Below, in pieces: positions 1 to 13,837 of a stretch of 64,000 bases of DNA (its first letter is position 1; each line of letters begins with the position of its first letter). The DNA comes from Lichenostomus cassidix (lineage: Eukaryota; Chordata; Aves; Passeriformes; Meliphagidae). The stretch is taken from contig CM039188.1 in assembly GCA_008360975.2 (NCBI GenBank), positions 29,043,944 to 29,107,943 of the forward strand, written 5' to 3'. The notes under the pieces are model-generated. The model was not told the DNA's origin. It did no database searches and worked only from the letters and a program-made list of their open reading frames with translations. Made by a program: the position numbers and the translations under genes.

Positions 1-423
1 TGAGGATATTTCCAAGCAGCAGCAGCACAAGACAGGCACCCTGGCATTGTTTGTAGAGTGCTGGGTTGCAGGATGAACCACAGTTAGATCAGATAATTTC
101 TTCCCTCAGCAGTCAGGCTGCTTCACCAAACTTTATCTTCAGCCTTGTACAAAACAATTGGTACATACAGGACATGAGGCATCAACAGAAGATACCCCAC
201 TGCTGGCCCAGTGTAACCTCAGGGCTCTCCGGGGCTACCAGCCCGGTGGTAAAAATTATTGTAGTGGCTACGTTAGTATTATCTTTTTGTGAAAATACTA
301 CAGCACAAGTGTGCAAGGAAGCTTTAAGCACAAAGAAACACCATAGTAGCAGAGGGGCAGCACAAGTGAGTGCATGTAGGCATACACCACCAGCCACATT
401 TAGAGATCAGCTCTGATCTTTAC

Positions 424-472
424 CTCATCAACAGTTCTGTCATTCATTACATCCACTAGGCCTATGAGCAAG
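424..472 (-). CDS. ESYT3: ESYT3 exon 11 (C2A, end of the visible part)
   Basis: The acceptor is tttcag and the donor gtaaag. The exon has 49 nt: one base completing a serine codon, then 16 codons ending RTVDE. It matches the C2A strand after the calcium loop (human GDVMTNRVVDEW). It ends in phase 0. The next exon, expected to start with a WFVL-like sequence, was not found in the first 423 bases. Confidence 0.85.
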
Positions 473-3400
473 CTGAAAGGCAAAAAGCAGATATTTCAAT
501 GTCTATTGAGGCATACAGCATAATCCACCAAAAAAGCCCACTCTCAAGTCTGTTCCAAATAGCAGCTTCTCCACATCACCTGGGTACATGTGTGCAGGAA
601 CACACACTTCTGAGGTCTCCCCCTTTGAATACTTCCAAAACCAAAATAAACTTGAAGTAAATCTCAAGTCTTGTGGTAACTATCACTTCTAGTGGCTTCC
701 CAGGATTCCCTACAGGAGTGTAACCTCGTTCAACATTAGATGCACTAGCAACTAATTACTTGGTTTCAATATCTGGGCAAAGGGAATAATTTCCAACAGT
801 ATTAAATTTCCTGTATGAATAATACAGGCGTCCCACAGCAGAGGCTACTAGACCCTGATTAAAGGTTGTGCTAATTTACCTGCCCATAAAATCATCTTTA
901 TCTGGATCTTCATCATACAAATCCACTTCTAAGTCCTGACCAGGCACTTCATGAACAACAAACTGGAGGAGAAAGTGGTATTGATTAAAAATAAAAAGCA
1001 TTCACATATACAAATTCAGGCTCAGGCTGTGGACAAGAACATGACAGTTGACAGCTGTCTAACACACTAAGGACATTTCCTGCTCTTTCGTGGCTAATTG
1101 CATAGCAAACACAATTGATTACAGGTGAAAATATTTCACATTCAGTTTGCTTGGTTTTGAACGACAAGTTAAACCCCTCAAACTGGTATCCCTAATAAGC
1201 AGAGAGGAACCAATGCTAGAGCAGCCTACAGCTGCACAGCCTGATGCACTGATTGATATTTAGAGCAGTGCTTTGCACCTCCTCCAAAAACCCACACATG
1301 CAAATCAGATAAACCTGAATGGCATTTCAAGTTTACAATGTAAATTTGAACTTTGTTAAGGGACAGAAATGCCTCAACCAAGCAACAAGGAAGTCCACTT
1401 GACCCAGTGCAGTCAGCTAAGAGAAGGTCCTCCAAGCACAGGGATGTAAATGGCTGTGTATCCTACAGATGGAAAGATCAAAAGGTTCAGTACCTCAAAT
1501 GTCTCGTTCCAAATGGGATTAAGATCTCGGGAAACTGTCTTGCTCCGATACTGTGTGGTGCCAACACGGAGGAGAGCATATGGGTCAGACTTCCCCCTGA
1601 TGGCACCAAGGAAATTGTCTTTCTGGACAAGGTTTTCAGCTTCTAACAGATGAACCCTTATTACTCCCTGGATAAAATGAGATACAGAATTGGTCATGAA
1701 AATGCAATCTTTGGATAATTATAATATGCTGCCTCCTAAAACTCTTTATTTCAGGCAGCAAGGGTAGTCACCATGACAGTTCTGCAAAAACATGTAGTTT
1801 GATGCAGTACATTTCCAATGACAGCTGTAATAAAACACTTTTTCCACCATTCACCTAGAAGGGGGAAAAAAGCCCCCTTAAACAGATGCACAATTTAATC
1901 TATGTAACAGTGTAGGAAATAATATTCAATTTATTTTTAAATCAGAAACGTACATATGCACACAGCATTACAGCCACAGTCAAATCAAGTGTAAAGATCA
2001 ACTCCCACTGACTGAAGGAGGAACTAAGCACTCATTGGCAGGTTCTTATTTTATTGCACCAGAGCCATTCCACTTCAATTTAGCGATGCAAGTTTGCAAC
2101 AGGGAGAGTACCTTTGTCACTCATTTATATTTATACTCATTAGGAAGTGTACTATGTATTTGGTGGATGAAGATTGAAGACCTGAATACGTGGAGTATTT
2201 AGGAGATTTGTTTGTTGGTGTTTTTTTCCATTTTTTTTCATTAGCAAAGAGATGTTACCCTCCAAGTTCCCTATTTACATCCCTTCACAGCATTAGTAAA
2301 AATATTAAATATCCTGACACTCACTGCTTATGTATTTATCCTCCCATTTGCATATACCACAGATCTGCAGTTACAGACTAAAGGTCTAACTGGTAAATGA
2401 GCTCAGAGTACAGACTCCTTATGCCATGAAGAGAGGGTAGGAACTCCCAGAGTCCATGTTTCCCCTCTCCCAAATGATGAACTATCCAATAATGCTTTTA
2501 TACTTCTGAAATATTACCTACAGAAAGCCCACAGTTCAGGTTGAAAGAGCTGATGCTCTAAAGACACTAAGCTTGGAGGCATCCACATCGTGGCAACTGC
2601 ACACTCAGGTAGACAAACACTATGTCACTGAAAAAACAACTCACCTGGGGGACAGGGAACCTCAAATGGGCAATGTTCATATTCTTTTTCAGAGGCACTG
2701 TGATCCTGTTTGGTAGAACCAGTCGTGAAGCAATGAAGTCTTGAATTAGTGAGTCTGACATTACACTGCAGGTGGGGGAAAAAGGCAACCTCAATCTTTA
2801 CTGATCAGTCACAGCTCAGAATGAAAAAATAAGAGACAGAAATGGGCACTACAAAGTGAGTGATACCAATACCATCTATCTTCCCCCAAAGCATTGTCAA
2901 GCATTAGAACAGGCCATCCAGGGAAATGGTTGAGTCACCATCACTGGAAGCATTTAAAAGACCTGTAAAAGTGCTTAGGCACATAGTTTAGTGATGGGCT
3001 TGGCAGTTTTAGGTTAATGGTTGGACTTGATGATCTATAAAGGATTTTTCCAGCTCATATGATGCTATGAAAGAGCTGCAGAGTGGCCATTCAACTTCAA
3101 TTTAGTGATGCAGGTTTACAATATGGAGCATCCCTATTGCAGGGTGTGAATTTGGTTGTAAACGACGAATGAGAGCTCAAGCTGTGTGAAATCTTCATGC
3201 ACACAGGCAAACAAGTCAAACTTATGTGCCTTCTGGGTTTCCTTGGGAATGCCAACACCAGACATGGACAAGGGGAGAAGGGAATCAGGAAGTTTCAGCA
3301 TTTCAGAAGGGGCTCAAGGCCTCAAGGTAGCTAATTTTTAGACTTGAAAATGGCCTCAGCACACACTGCTGTCTATTCTTGGCCACGTGCTGAGACCCTA

Positions 3401-6400
3401 TTGTAAAATGGAAGGAGAAGACAGACACATTCAAAAATTTAAAAAAGCCAAGCTCATTTCTCAGATGAGGTTCTGTATCTTGGCAGATTTTGCACTAAGT
3501 AAAATCTCATTTGGAGTAACTGGAGACCACACTGGCTGAATTGAGGATCCTGTCTGTCCTGAAGTTCAGGGAACTTTCCAGCCTAATTACAACTTGCACA
3601 TTTTTAGCTATTCAGTTTAAATCTTTTCTTTACAATTGCTCTTTTTGTATGGCAGGTACAAGAAGTACATGGCCATCACAGATGTCCAGTACTCCCAGGT
3701 AATTAATGAGAGGATTTCAACACACCACTACAACCTGGCATGAGCAAAAGACAATACTAAGAGGAAAACACAAGAGCACCAAGTATCTGACTCATCCTCT
3801 TAATAAATCTACTGCTCTTAAGGGAAAAACTGTGTATCAAAATTGTCCTAATTCACAGAGGAAGCTGGATTCACACATAAAGAGTATAAGGAAAGTCTTA
3901 CACTCCAAATGTTAAAGTAGGAAGCTTGGTCAGGGGCTCCTGGCTTTCCTGAAAAAAACCCAACAGGAATGTCACAGAATCAATCCTTCTCTCAAGTCTC
4001 AGGGTACGCCCAACTAAACACAGTTTGTATGTGAGGACAGATGACTGCATCCAGTTTCTTTGCTGTCTTAAGTGAGCCCAATTCATTCGACAGGGAGGGC
4101 TCTTGTTCAACCTGTACTTCAGCCCATTCATGGTCAGGCATGTTTTGCTCCCAGCTTTCATTGCACTGCTGAGGAGCAAGCAAAGGTTTCCGAGTGCAAA
4201 TCCCTGTGGGAGAACCAGGGAGTAAAAATTTAGGACACCAAATTTGCACTTAATTATATGAGAGGCTGTAGACTGCAACACCTACATGCCTTCTCCCTGC
4301 AAGGATTAGGGAAACCAAGTTAGAAAAGAGCAGATTAATTCCTCTGATAAAAACTGGAGCTCTCAGGCCAAACTTCAGGGCAAAAGGCCACTCAGGCCTC
4401 AAATTAAGAGAAAAAGAAAGCTTCCCCTCACTCAACATCAAAAGTCTTCCGAGGCCCTTTAATGCATGAACTGGCATCTAAAGTAGCCAGACATTTGCTA
4501 TGAGTCTGCAAACCATGAGCTGCAGGGGAACAGAAGTGCATTTGCACTGAAAGGGAGAAAGGCAATGGCTGAGTAACCCAATATACTTTCCTCTTGTGTA
4601 ACAGAACTTTCTCCTTACCCTAAGGACAAAGTGAATCCCCAATCTGGTGAAACAGTTTGAAACTTACAGTACTGAAACCCACTAAAATTTTCATCCTTGC
4701 TTTGCAAGTTTTATGTACTCAATACCAACCCAAGAGGCACTGGAGAAGAGCTACACTTAAAAGGTGAGCAGATTACATAGAAAGGAAAGAACTTTTTTCT
4801 TTATAAATCTGGTGCATTCTCTTTATCATGGACTGTACTTGAATTTGTCAGAGGGACTGTAACTCTGTGATACCTTGCCTTTTTTTCACTTTGATGTAAA
4901 TAAAAATAAGCACAGACTACCAGTCTGCATCTACCTCATCTACCTCTGCAAATAACTGGCACATGGAAAACAGAAGGGTTTGGTTTTTAGTTTAAGTATT
5001 TTTTTAGTGTAAGTCACTGTCACTTGGGGAGTTTACTATTTCCATCCCAAATGCAATGAAGCAATTGAAACAGTTTTGACAGAAAGTAAAAACAACCCTT
5101 CTCAGGTTTTGCCACAGCTAGATAGGATGGGATGAACATCAGCACAACACCTTGCACACAATGCTCTCAACAACAGCTTTGATGGTTACTGAAGAACCAA
5201 ATCCCAACTTCCAAAGACTTTTCAGAGGAGAATTAAGTAAAGAAAAGTAGACACTCACTTAATCCCTGGGACATCCAGGAGGTTGCTCATGCCTGCCCAG
5301 TTGATTTCCAAATGCTACAACAAGATCAGGGAGAAAATATTATAGAGGTCTATTAAAATTTATTTCAAAATAAATGTAGAATTAAAATGGGAAATGCTTC
5401 TACACCAAAGCCAGCTGTTTAAAGAAAGGAAAATCTGCACCACCAATTGACTGCATTTGTATATTAGAACCAACAGCTGGTATCAATTCCCTTATCTATT
5501 TTATCTGTCATCCTGAAATGAGGGTATCACTGGGACTTAACCTGCAAGCAGAAGGAAAGACAGCATTCAGCCCTTAGCAGTGGCCACTGGCAGATGCCCT
5601 GGGGTCATGAATGAAATTCAACAACTCTAGTGAGACTTTGAAGTTGTTTTCTAATCCTTTCACTTAGGGATTAGCCTATGCCCTCAAGGCAGGGGGATTT
5701 ACAAATACCACCAGATTTCAGGAGTCTGTATTCCTACTCGTACAATAAACAAAAAGAGGGTTTTTTCATGTGCTAAAATAATGCTGCTACATCTAAACAC
5801 CAAAACACCTCATTCAAGATCAAAAAGGTATGACTTTCATGAAGTCAAGCAGAGCATAAACCACAAGCAAAGCTGTGTGCTGTAAGATAACTGGTTCTTA
5901 CAAGACTAGAAGGTTTCTCATATTTTATGAAACCACAATTCAGTACAAGGCACACCACCTTAAACAGGCAAGCTCTCAAAAGGCAACCATGCCTGAATGA
6001 TCTCCAAACTGACTACATTTAAAATGTATGAATGGGAAGATCCACCAGCCAGAAACCTTGCAGAAACAGGTCCTGTGCTGCCACCATAAGAAAGTCCTCC
6101 CATTCTTAGAGTGAAGCAAGTAACTGTTTTGGCATTACTACAGAAGTATAGGGCAAATTAATTCACATCCTCCTGGAGTTCAGGAGGAGCACTGTACAAT
6201 CAGGAATTTGTTATTTAAGTACCTGAACTGTGAGGCATTCACAGGCATACAGTGTGGGGTACCAGTGATGGACAGCTTGTGTCACTCACTGAAGACTGTC
6301 CAAGCACTAAGACCAAGGAACGAGAAGGCTGCAGAGAGCAGCTCATTGCTGACTCACCGGTTTCTGCATAAAAAACAAGGTCACTGCTCCAACAAAAGGT

Positions 6401-9400
6401 GCATCAGTCAGGAGAGGTTCCAGGATCACCCGCAATGTCCCATACAACTGCAAACACAACAGGAAAGCTGAGTACTCTCATGATGCACCTTCAAAATTTT
6501 GAGCTTTCAGTGATGGAGATAATTTTAGAAATTCTACCTCAAGTAATTTTATTTAGAATTTACTAACAATCAACTTTTCCCCCCAAACCATTGCTACTGA
6601 TATCAGGCAATGCTTTCTTTCTTTGTGGAGTCTCTCTGCAATGCTGCCATACAGTGGAGCCATTTGTCTACTAGCTTTCAGCATTCTAAGAACAGGTTGT
6701 TGGTTTAATCTACATCAGTTTATGAACATCCTGGTTCTTCTGAAACTCTCCACCAACAGTCTGAGCTCCTTTGAACTCCAGTGGCAGGTGATGGCCCACG
6801 TGTACTCCATGCTCCAGCACTGACCCTGTTTAAGAGTCACACTATGAAGCTTAAAAGTGGTATTTAAGTGCTTTCCATGGAAGGCATAATTTCTCCAGCC
6901 AAGAACAAGGAGATAAATCCAATCATTCCAAGCCTGATAGTTGCTGTTTTCCCAGTTAAGTGTCATGACCTCCCCACTGCGAGGTGCTACCTCCTGCCCC
7001 ACACAGCCTTGAACAGACAACATTAGCACTGCACTCACCTGTACACCTTTCACGCCAAGATTAAATTTCGATATATCCATGTGAATCTCACAGTCCCCTA
7101 TGTAACTGAAAGAAAATTCTCACATTATTCCAGAGTTTGCAATAGTCCCATGAGAAATCTGGGGCTGTACAGAGTATAAATGAAATCAGTTTAAGGATTG
7201 ACAACATGATCCCACAGGCAGAGATGGATTTTCAAGTGACTGAAAAGGGGAAGTTGAACAAAGGTCAGATCTTTCACAAGAGAAATCCTGCAGTCAGCTG
7301 GGATATTGATGTACCTGTAAAACATCGCAGCAACATCTGTATTTCAAGGTTACTTTTCTGTTCTTAAGACTGGTGGTTTGTTGAGGTAAGCTTGCTCCAA
7401 GAAGGAGACCAAGAAGCTCATTCAAAATTCAAGGTCAGACCCTATTGTTCCCTTCTCTGCCAAAAGCCTGATCCCACCCCACAGCCTGGTGACCCAGCTC
7501 CCAAGCTGGTGCAGAGCCATCCTGCCATTACTTATGGGGTTCCCACCTTGGCCACATCCAGAAAGCCCCTGTATCACCCTTGCCCACAACCCAAAAACCC
7601 ACTTGAAGGACAAACTGATCACTAAAAATAATCTGGTTTCCTTGAGGCTGAATACAAAGACAACAACTTAGATCAGATTTTGGTCATGGAGTTGCCATGG
7701 AGAACATCAGGCTTTAAATAAAGCAAATGCTGAATGCGGTACTCTGGCAATTTGGAAACCACCTTAGACTTTTATTAAAGTACAAACACCACCTTATGCA
7801 GAAACCAATAGCCACTCCCCAGGGAGCAGAACCTCGCAGATCTGTTGATGCCTCTGGCAGAAAACAATTGAAGGGAGCTACCAAGTTCCCTTCCAGCCCT
7901 CTGAGAAATAGCTTTGGCTGCAGACACACAAACACCCTGCAGGTAAAGCAGGGTGTAAATGTACTGCAGCACAGTGAATGTGCTGTGCTTGCTGCCTGCA
8001 TGCATAACTTCACCCCATAAACAAAGGAAAAGGAGAGGAGTTCTGCTCTGACTACATGTATACGGGCAAATAGTGCTGCAGTTGCCACAAATTCCCACTG
8101 TAATTTGCACATAGATGGATTCCCTCCCACCCCTAAAAAATGTGCCAAGAACGTGCAACCCTGTGAATTTATCTCCATTTTTGCAAGCAAAGTTCTTTGT
8201 ATATTTGTTTGCAGACAGTCACTTAACCGAATTTTAAGAGCTCATAACACACAGATTAAAGCCTTCAATGTTAGAGCATTCTCATTTCTCACCTCATAAA
8301 CCATGCCAAAATTAACACGATCTTTCTTAAAAGCTAGTGACATAATTGAACTTATTTTATGTTTGTCAGCTTCTACAATTTTGACATTATCTTAGAGCTC
8401 ATTACACTGGATGCTAATAGAGCATTGTTACAATAAAATTCTAAATGAGAAGACAAAATTAGTTCCTTAATTTGCAGTAATTAATCCAAGAGGATTTAAT
8501 TCAGCTATTGCAAGTGTCTAACACGAGTAAGAGCTGTGGTATTTCAATTTACAGCCTTTTTGCCTTTCCACACAGTCAAAAACTCTTCCCACTTGGTCCT
8601 AGATGTCTCTTTCCTCCAGTAACACTTCAATACATACAAATATGTTTTAGAATTTAGATGTCAGAGAAGTCTTATCAGAGCATGAGCCTTTAATTGTCCT
8701 AAAGTCTGCCTCATACATGCATCACCCCCCTGCCAGGGTGCTTGGTAGGAAGAATGCACTCTTTGTTCATTAGCTCTATTCCTCGTTTCCAGTCCCAGGT
8801 GCTTCCATCTGCTCTTCTGCTCAGCATAACCTTGCTGCACTCTCTGCTGTCCTGCCCCAGAGCACACCTGAGCCATACTCAAGCTTTGACACTTAAATGC
8901 CTGAGGGCTGAGCCCCTCCACCCTACACAGGACTGTGCTTTACCCACCTGTGAAGGGTGGAAGAATCACCTGTTTCTCTCCTACATCACCTGTTGCACAA
9001 GGTATCTGCTTCTCTTCTGTCCTTGGGTAAAAGCTGGGCCCAGAGTGTATGATACAAAGGCAATCCGCTGGCTGAAGGCAGTGATTCTACAAGACTACAT
9101 GCTGACAAGTTTACTAACCTGAATGGCTGCACATCCCTTTAGAAAAGGCCCAGGCAATTGCTCCCCTATAAAATAACTACCCATGGGCCCCATTTTCTCA
9201 TGTCCCCCCATGATAAAAGCCCCCTTTGGCCCAACATTCTCAAGTGCTTTGTAGCACAGACTATGCTTCGTCTGCCTTTGGACTTGGGAGATGAACACTC
9301 AGAATTAAACAAATCAGAAAGATAAGAAAATGTGACCAGGAGACACAGGGTATGAGAAAAGCCAGATCACCTCTGCTTTCCCCTCTCTCTTCCCGGGCCA

Positions 9401-12400
9401 GGCATCCCTTTTTGCTCAAGACTGACCAGTTTCCAAAATGCTTTTAGTTTCTTCTAGGATCTTACAAACTTCGTTATCCCAAACTCCACTAAAGCTCAAA
9501 GTATCGTTGCACGTTTCTTTTGACTTCTTTCATCAGACAGAGACTATCTTTCCAGCTTTGAAAACTTGACAGGAAGTCAGAGATTCTCTTCTAAGAGTAA
9601 ATTGTAATTGATGAATTTTTATACATGTCAATTATTACATTAGTCTTCTATGGCATCTCATGTACTGTAAATGCCACAGAAGATCATGCAAAATAGAATT
9701 CAGAACATTTCCAATGAAAAATGCCACTGAATACTAAATTATATTAATGAAATGGAATGAAATTGGATTGCAAGGTGTTTGTCAGGGAGGTAATAGTGCC
9801 TTCAAATACTTGGAAACTCTGATTATTATAGCCTATGATTATATGGCTATGCAGCAGCTCAGGTAGCTGTAAATTTAGTGGAAAGGCAAGCAGCTGTAGG
9901 AAGTCAAGTGGCTGCACTCGGACAATTCCCGTTTGGAAAAATGGCATATTTAGTCCTTTTGCATGTGACAGTCAAGACTGTAATAAGACAGTGCTCTACA
10001 TAACCATGCCCAATTCTCTGCTGCTACAGCCATGTAAATTGTTGTTAACAGATTTCATTAAAGCAGCTTTTCAAGTTCTCTTGGTAACTTCATGCAATAC
10101 CAGATCTCCTGCATCCCTGACTCTGCTGACAACTACAGGTCATACAAATAAGGGACATCTAAGTGCTATTTTTCACACTTCCCAAGCAAAGGATGCAATT
10201 TTACCACAGAGGAAAGGAAACTCCTCTTCTCATGGCACAGAACTGAATCACAGCATCATGTTGGTGACATCAGGAGCACAGGTGAAACAAAGCCCTTCAT
10301 GGATCACATGTCTATGAGTGGCTAATAAAACTACATAAATGGTTCCATACAGACCACAAAGAAAGGGTAAGAAGAAAAGGTTTTTTCTATTCCTACCCTC
10401 TTCCTGTATTTTCTCCGTGTCAAATGAAAGACTCTGGGCTTCATCAACGAGTTAGCTCCTTGATAAAACTGGAAGAAAAAACCACCTGTTCTCCTGTACT
10501 ATTGTGATACTGAAAGCAAGAAGCATTTACAGAGCAAACCAAGATATCTGGATGCCAGACCTTGCTTAACACAATGGGTAACAGCACTGGAGTGGGGCAG
10601 AGCTGCTGCCAAGGCAGGATTCCAGAACACCAGGATAACAGCACCCTGTGTGAAGTGGCTGCTCAGCCTTCCCGGCTGCAGCTGCCCTGGTCAGTGGTGA
10701 CCTAGCCAACAGATCACACCCAGGTGGGTTCACCAGTGAGGGAACTCCCACAAAATTACAGCTAGCAAGCAGCAAGGCAACGAAATAATGTTTATAACAC
10801 GCAGATGGCTTAACCCTTTCATGTCCACTGCAATACAGATCTGCTTTGCTGAAGCCTATCCAAGAGAGGAAGGTCAGTCTCTGTGGTGCCAACAATGCAG
10901 AGTGCACCCCACAGGCACCCACAGCACACCACTCTCTTCTCCAGTGCTGTGATGCCAGCACACAGCCCTGTAAACAGATCCATCATTTGAACCTCACCAG
11001 CACAGTGACCAAGAGGTAGAGAGAAGGGCAACCTCACACTGTGGCAGCTCAGCTCAATCTTGTCTAAGAAGCAGAAGAAGCAGGTCTATTGGTAATCTAG
11101 ATTAAGGCAGGTAAACAATTGCTCATAGATTTGCCTCCCCCTGTTCCTGAAAGCAACACACAATCTCCTGCAGACACTGCAGGATGCACAACACAGCTCT
11201 GTTATAGAAACTGATGTTAACATCTAAACACAAGTGAAGTTGAGGCCTTAATGCAGCTCTGGAGAAGAGACCCCCACCAGAGAGGCGAGGCAGACTGCAC
11301 ACTCCTGCATGAATACAGAAAATATTGAGATTATCAGATTACATCAGTTTGGGTTAGGTTATCATCAGCATGAGGAACAGAAGTGCTGTTTGGAGATGTT
11401 GGGCAGTTTAGAGATGTTGATGGATCTGCCAGAGGGACAGGAATGCGGAGGTGGGGAAATCCCTCTGCAGAGGATTGTTACAGTGAAAATGAGTATGTGG
11501 GAGAAGCAGCCTGCAGAAAGAGTTCAGCAGAGAACAGCAGCAACCTTGTGCAAAGCTGAAAAGGCATCAGATCTCTCAAGTCTCAATGTGGAAATCACAA
11601 ATGGTTTGCCAAAGGCCCTAACACTGACCTGGCTATTATAAAGAGCACTTTGCCAATGGCTCTAAAACACCCAACTGAAAATCAAGGATGTCACTTTACA
11701 GGGAGCAATGGTGCCAGGGCTGGGGATGCTGCCATGCCATTGCCACATTAAGCAGCAGGCACAGTTCTGAAGAGCTGTGTGCTGCTGCCAAGACAGTCCA
11801 GTCCCTGGCACTACCACAAAAAGCCATTTAAATTAGGCAGCTCAGTCACCCACTAAACTTACAGAGCTACAGCAGCATGCAAGTGGTAATTCCCACAGTA
11901 ATTCCATTCTTCAGGGCTAAACCAGGAGAAAGTTTAGCTCTGCAATGGCTCTGATGTTAACAAAACATACAAGCTCATTCAAAACAGCCTGGAAGATATT
12001 AAATGTTTTATCTAATTTTGTTGTTGTTGCTGTTCATAGAGCTAGAGGCAGTTTTTTGCTCAGATAACAGCTGTAATCAAAAAAGCAAATGTGTTGGATG
12101 GCAGATAGAACAAATGGTGACTAAAACAGAGGATTAATCTAGAGGAAGGAATTAATAAATAGTGCAAGTAGTTCTGGAAGAACTGGAGAGGTTGGACTAA
12201 TGAGAAACCATAGTGGGCAAGACAGACTGAGCACCTCCATAGCTGAGAGCTTTCCTGAGAACAGAAAACACAGTTCCAAAACTTGGGTTCTCACTGCCAT
12301 CAGTGGCAAAGCCAAGGGACACATTCCTATACCCATGGCAGCCATGATGAGACACAGTATGTAACACCTAGACCTGTGCAGGTGCTTTCTGACTTAGAGG

Positions 12401-13785
12401 CTGATGCACATTTCACTTCTGTAAGCATGGAGGACATCCAGCTGGGGGACACATTATCTCATATCATTCTAGGCTCATCTTAGTGGACCTTGTCCAGTTC
12501 AGCATGACACATATACAGGCAGTAAGTTAAGAACCATCAACATAATCAATGATGCAACGTTACCATATCTGCAGGTCTAGGGTAACTTGTCTTCTATCAA
12601 TTTCTTTGGTGTAGGCTTTTATTCCATTGATTCTAGGGCACTGAAATATAGACAAACAAGGTACAACATAGTCAATATCTATCAAGCTAAGCCCAAGTGA
12701 AAAGTCCTACTCACTTTGATCAATTTGAGTACAAAATTGCATGTAAAATGTGAGTAAACCACACCAGTTTTTTTTCCTTTAAAGACAGAACAGCTTTGGC
12801 AGTCCTCAAATACAGGGGCTGGTTGCAAATAGCCCAACTTGCAAGCCTAGAAAGCACTAAAAACTCCTTTTGCAAGTGTACAACAGAAACAAATATGGAT
12901 ATGGCCCTTTTTTCTATCTCCAGTCCCAGGATACTGACAGCAAGTGGGAAGAGATGTGTGTCTCTCCTGTAGGACCCTTCCTTCATGGTGAAGATGCTCA
13001 AGTCAACATGAGGAGGGAGCAAAGCTATTAAAGAGCTGAACATCTGACTCCCTTTGCACCTGAACTTCATAAAAGAGTGAACCACAAGTAGTACAAAGGA
13101 TTCTCACTACCTTCTCGCCAAAGTGGATCTTGGTAAAGGTGCATGTTTTCAGGTGGACACTCTTTGCTCTGATTTTTGGTTCAAGAACTTCTTTAAATGT
13201 TTTTTCCATTATTGTTCCGAAGTATGGCCAAGCCTGCACAAGGACCTAAAGAATGGCAAAAGCAGGAACACACTGAAGATTCTTTGAGTAAGACACATTT
13301 TGTTGAGAAACAGACACACCCATTACAGAACCCTGGCTATTAATATCTGTCCTTTTAAAATACCAAGTCAATTTTGTGCACTTAAGTCATCCTCATGGAA
13401 GAATCCATCTCAGTTGCTCAGAACTGGAATTTGCTTCAGGAACTGAAGGGTGAGTTTTCAGCACCATGGAGTCTATTGACTGCTTCAACCACAGAAGCCA
13501 ACAAAGCCCAGGGTTAAATTTCTAAAGCACAATAGACCCTAATTACTCTAAAGTGCCACAAAGTTCCCTGGAGTTAGATTTATTTAAAGAGCATTGAGAT
13601 GAGCTTTTATAACAAAAAGAAACTTTGCTAAAAAACCCCCCCAAAAAAAGGATAGTTACTGGATGCTAATTTGCAAGTTTGGCTGTTCTGCTTTGAGAGG
13701 TTGTCTACACCTGCTGATAGGAGCATTTGCCTCAGTGCTCCCTGGAAACCTACCTGGTAAGAGGACATACCACTAGGTTTGCTAA

Positions 13786-13837
<52 letters not shown>

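Noticed and set aside
7714..8190. Open frames of 158 and 127 codons (minus) and 97 codons (plus) over the same bases
   Set aside because: Several frames are open at once, none resembles a known protein, and they lie within ESYT3 intron 4 without convincing splice sites.
9835..10317. 160-codon plus-strand open frame
   Set aside because: No recognisable domain, odd composition, antisense in an intron; likely chance.
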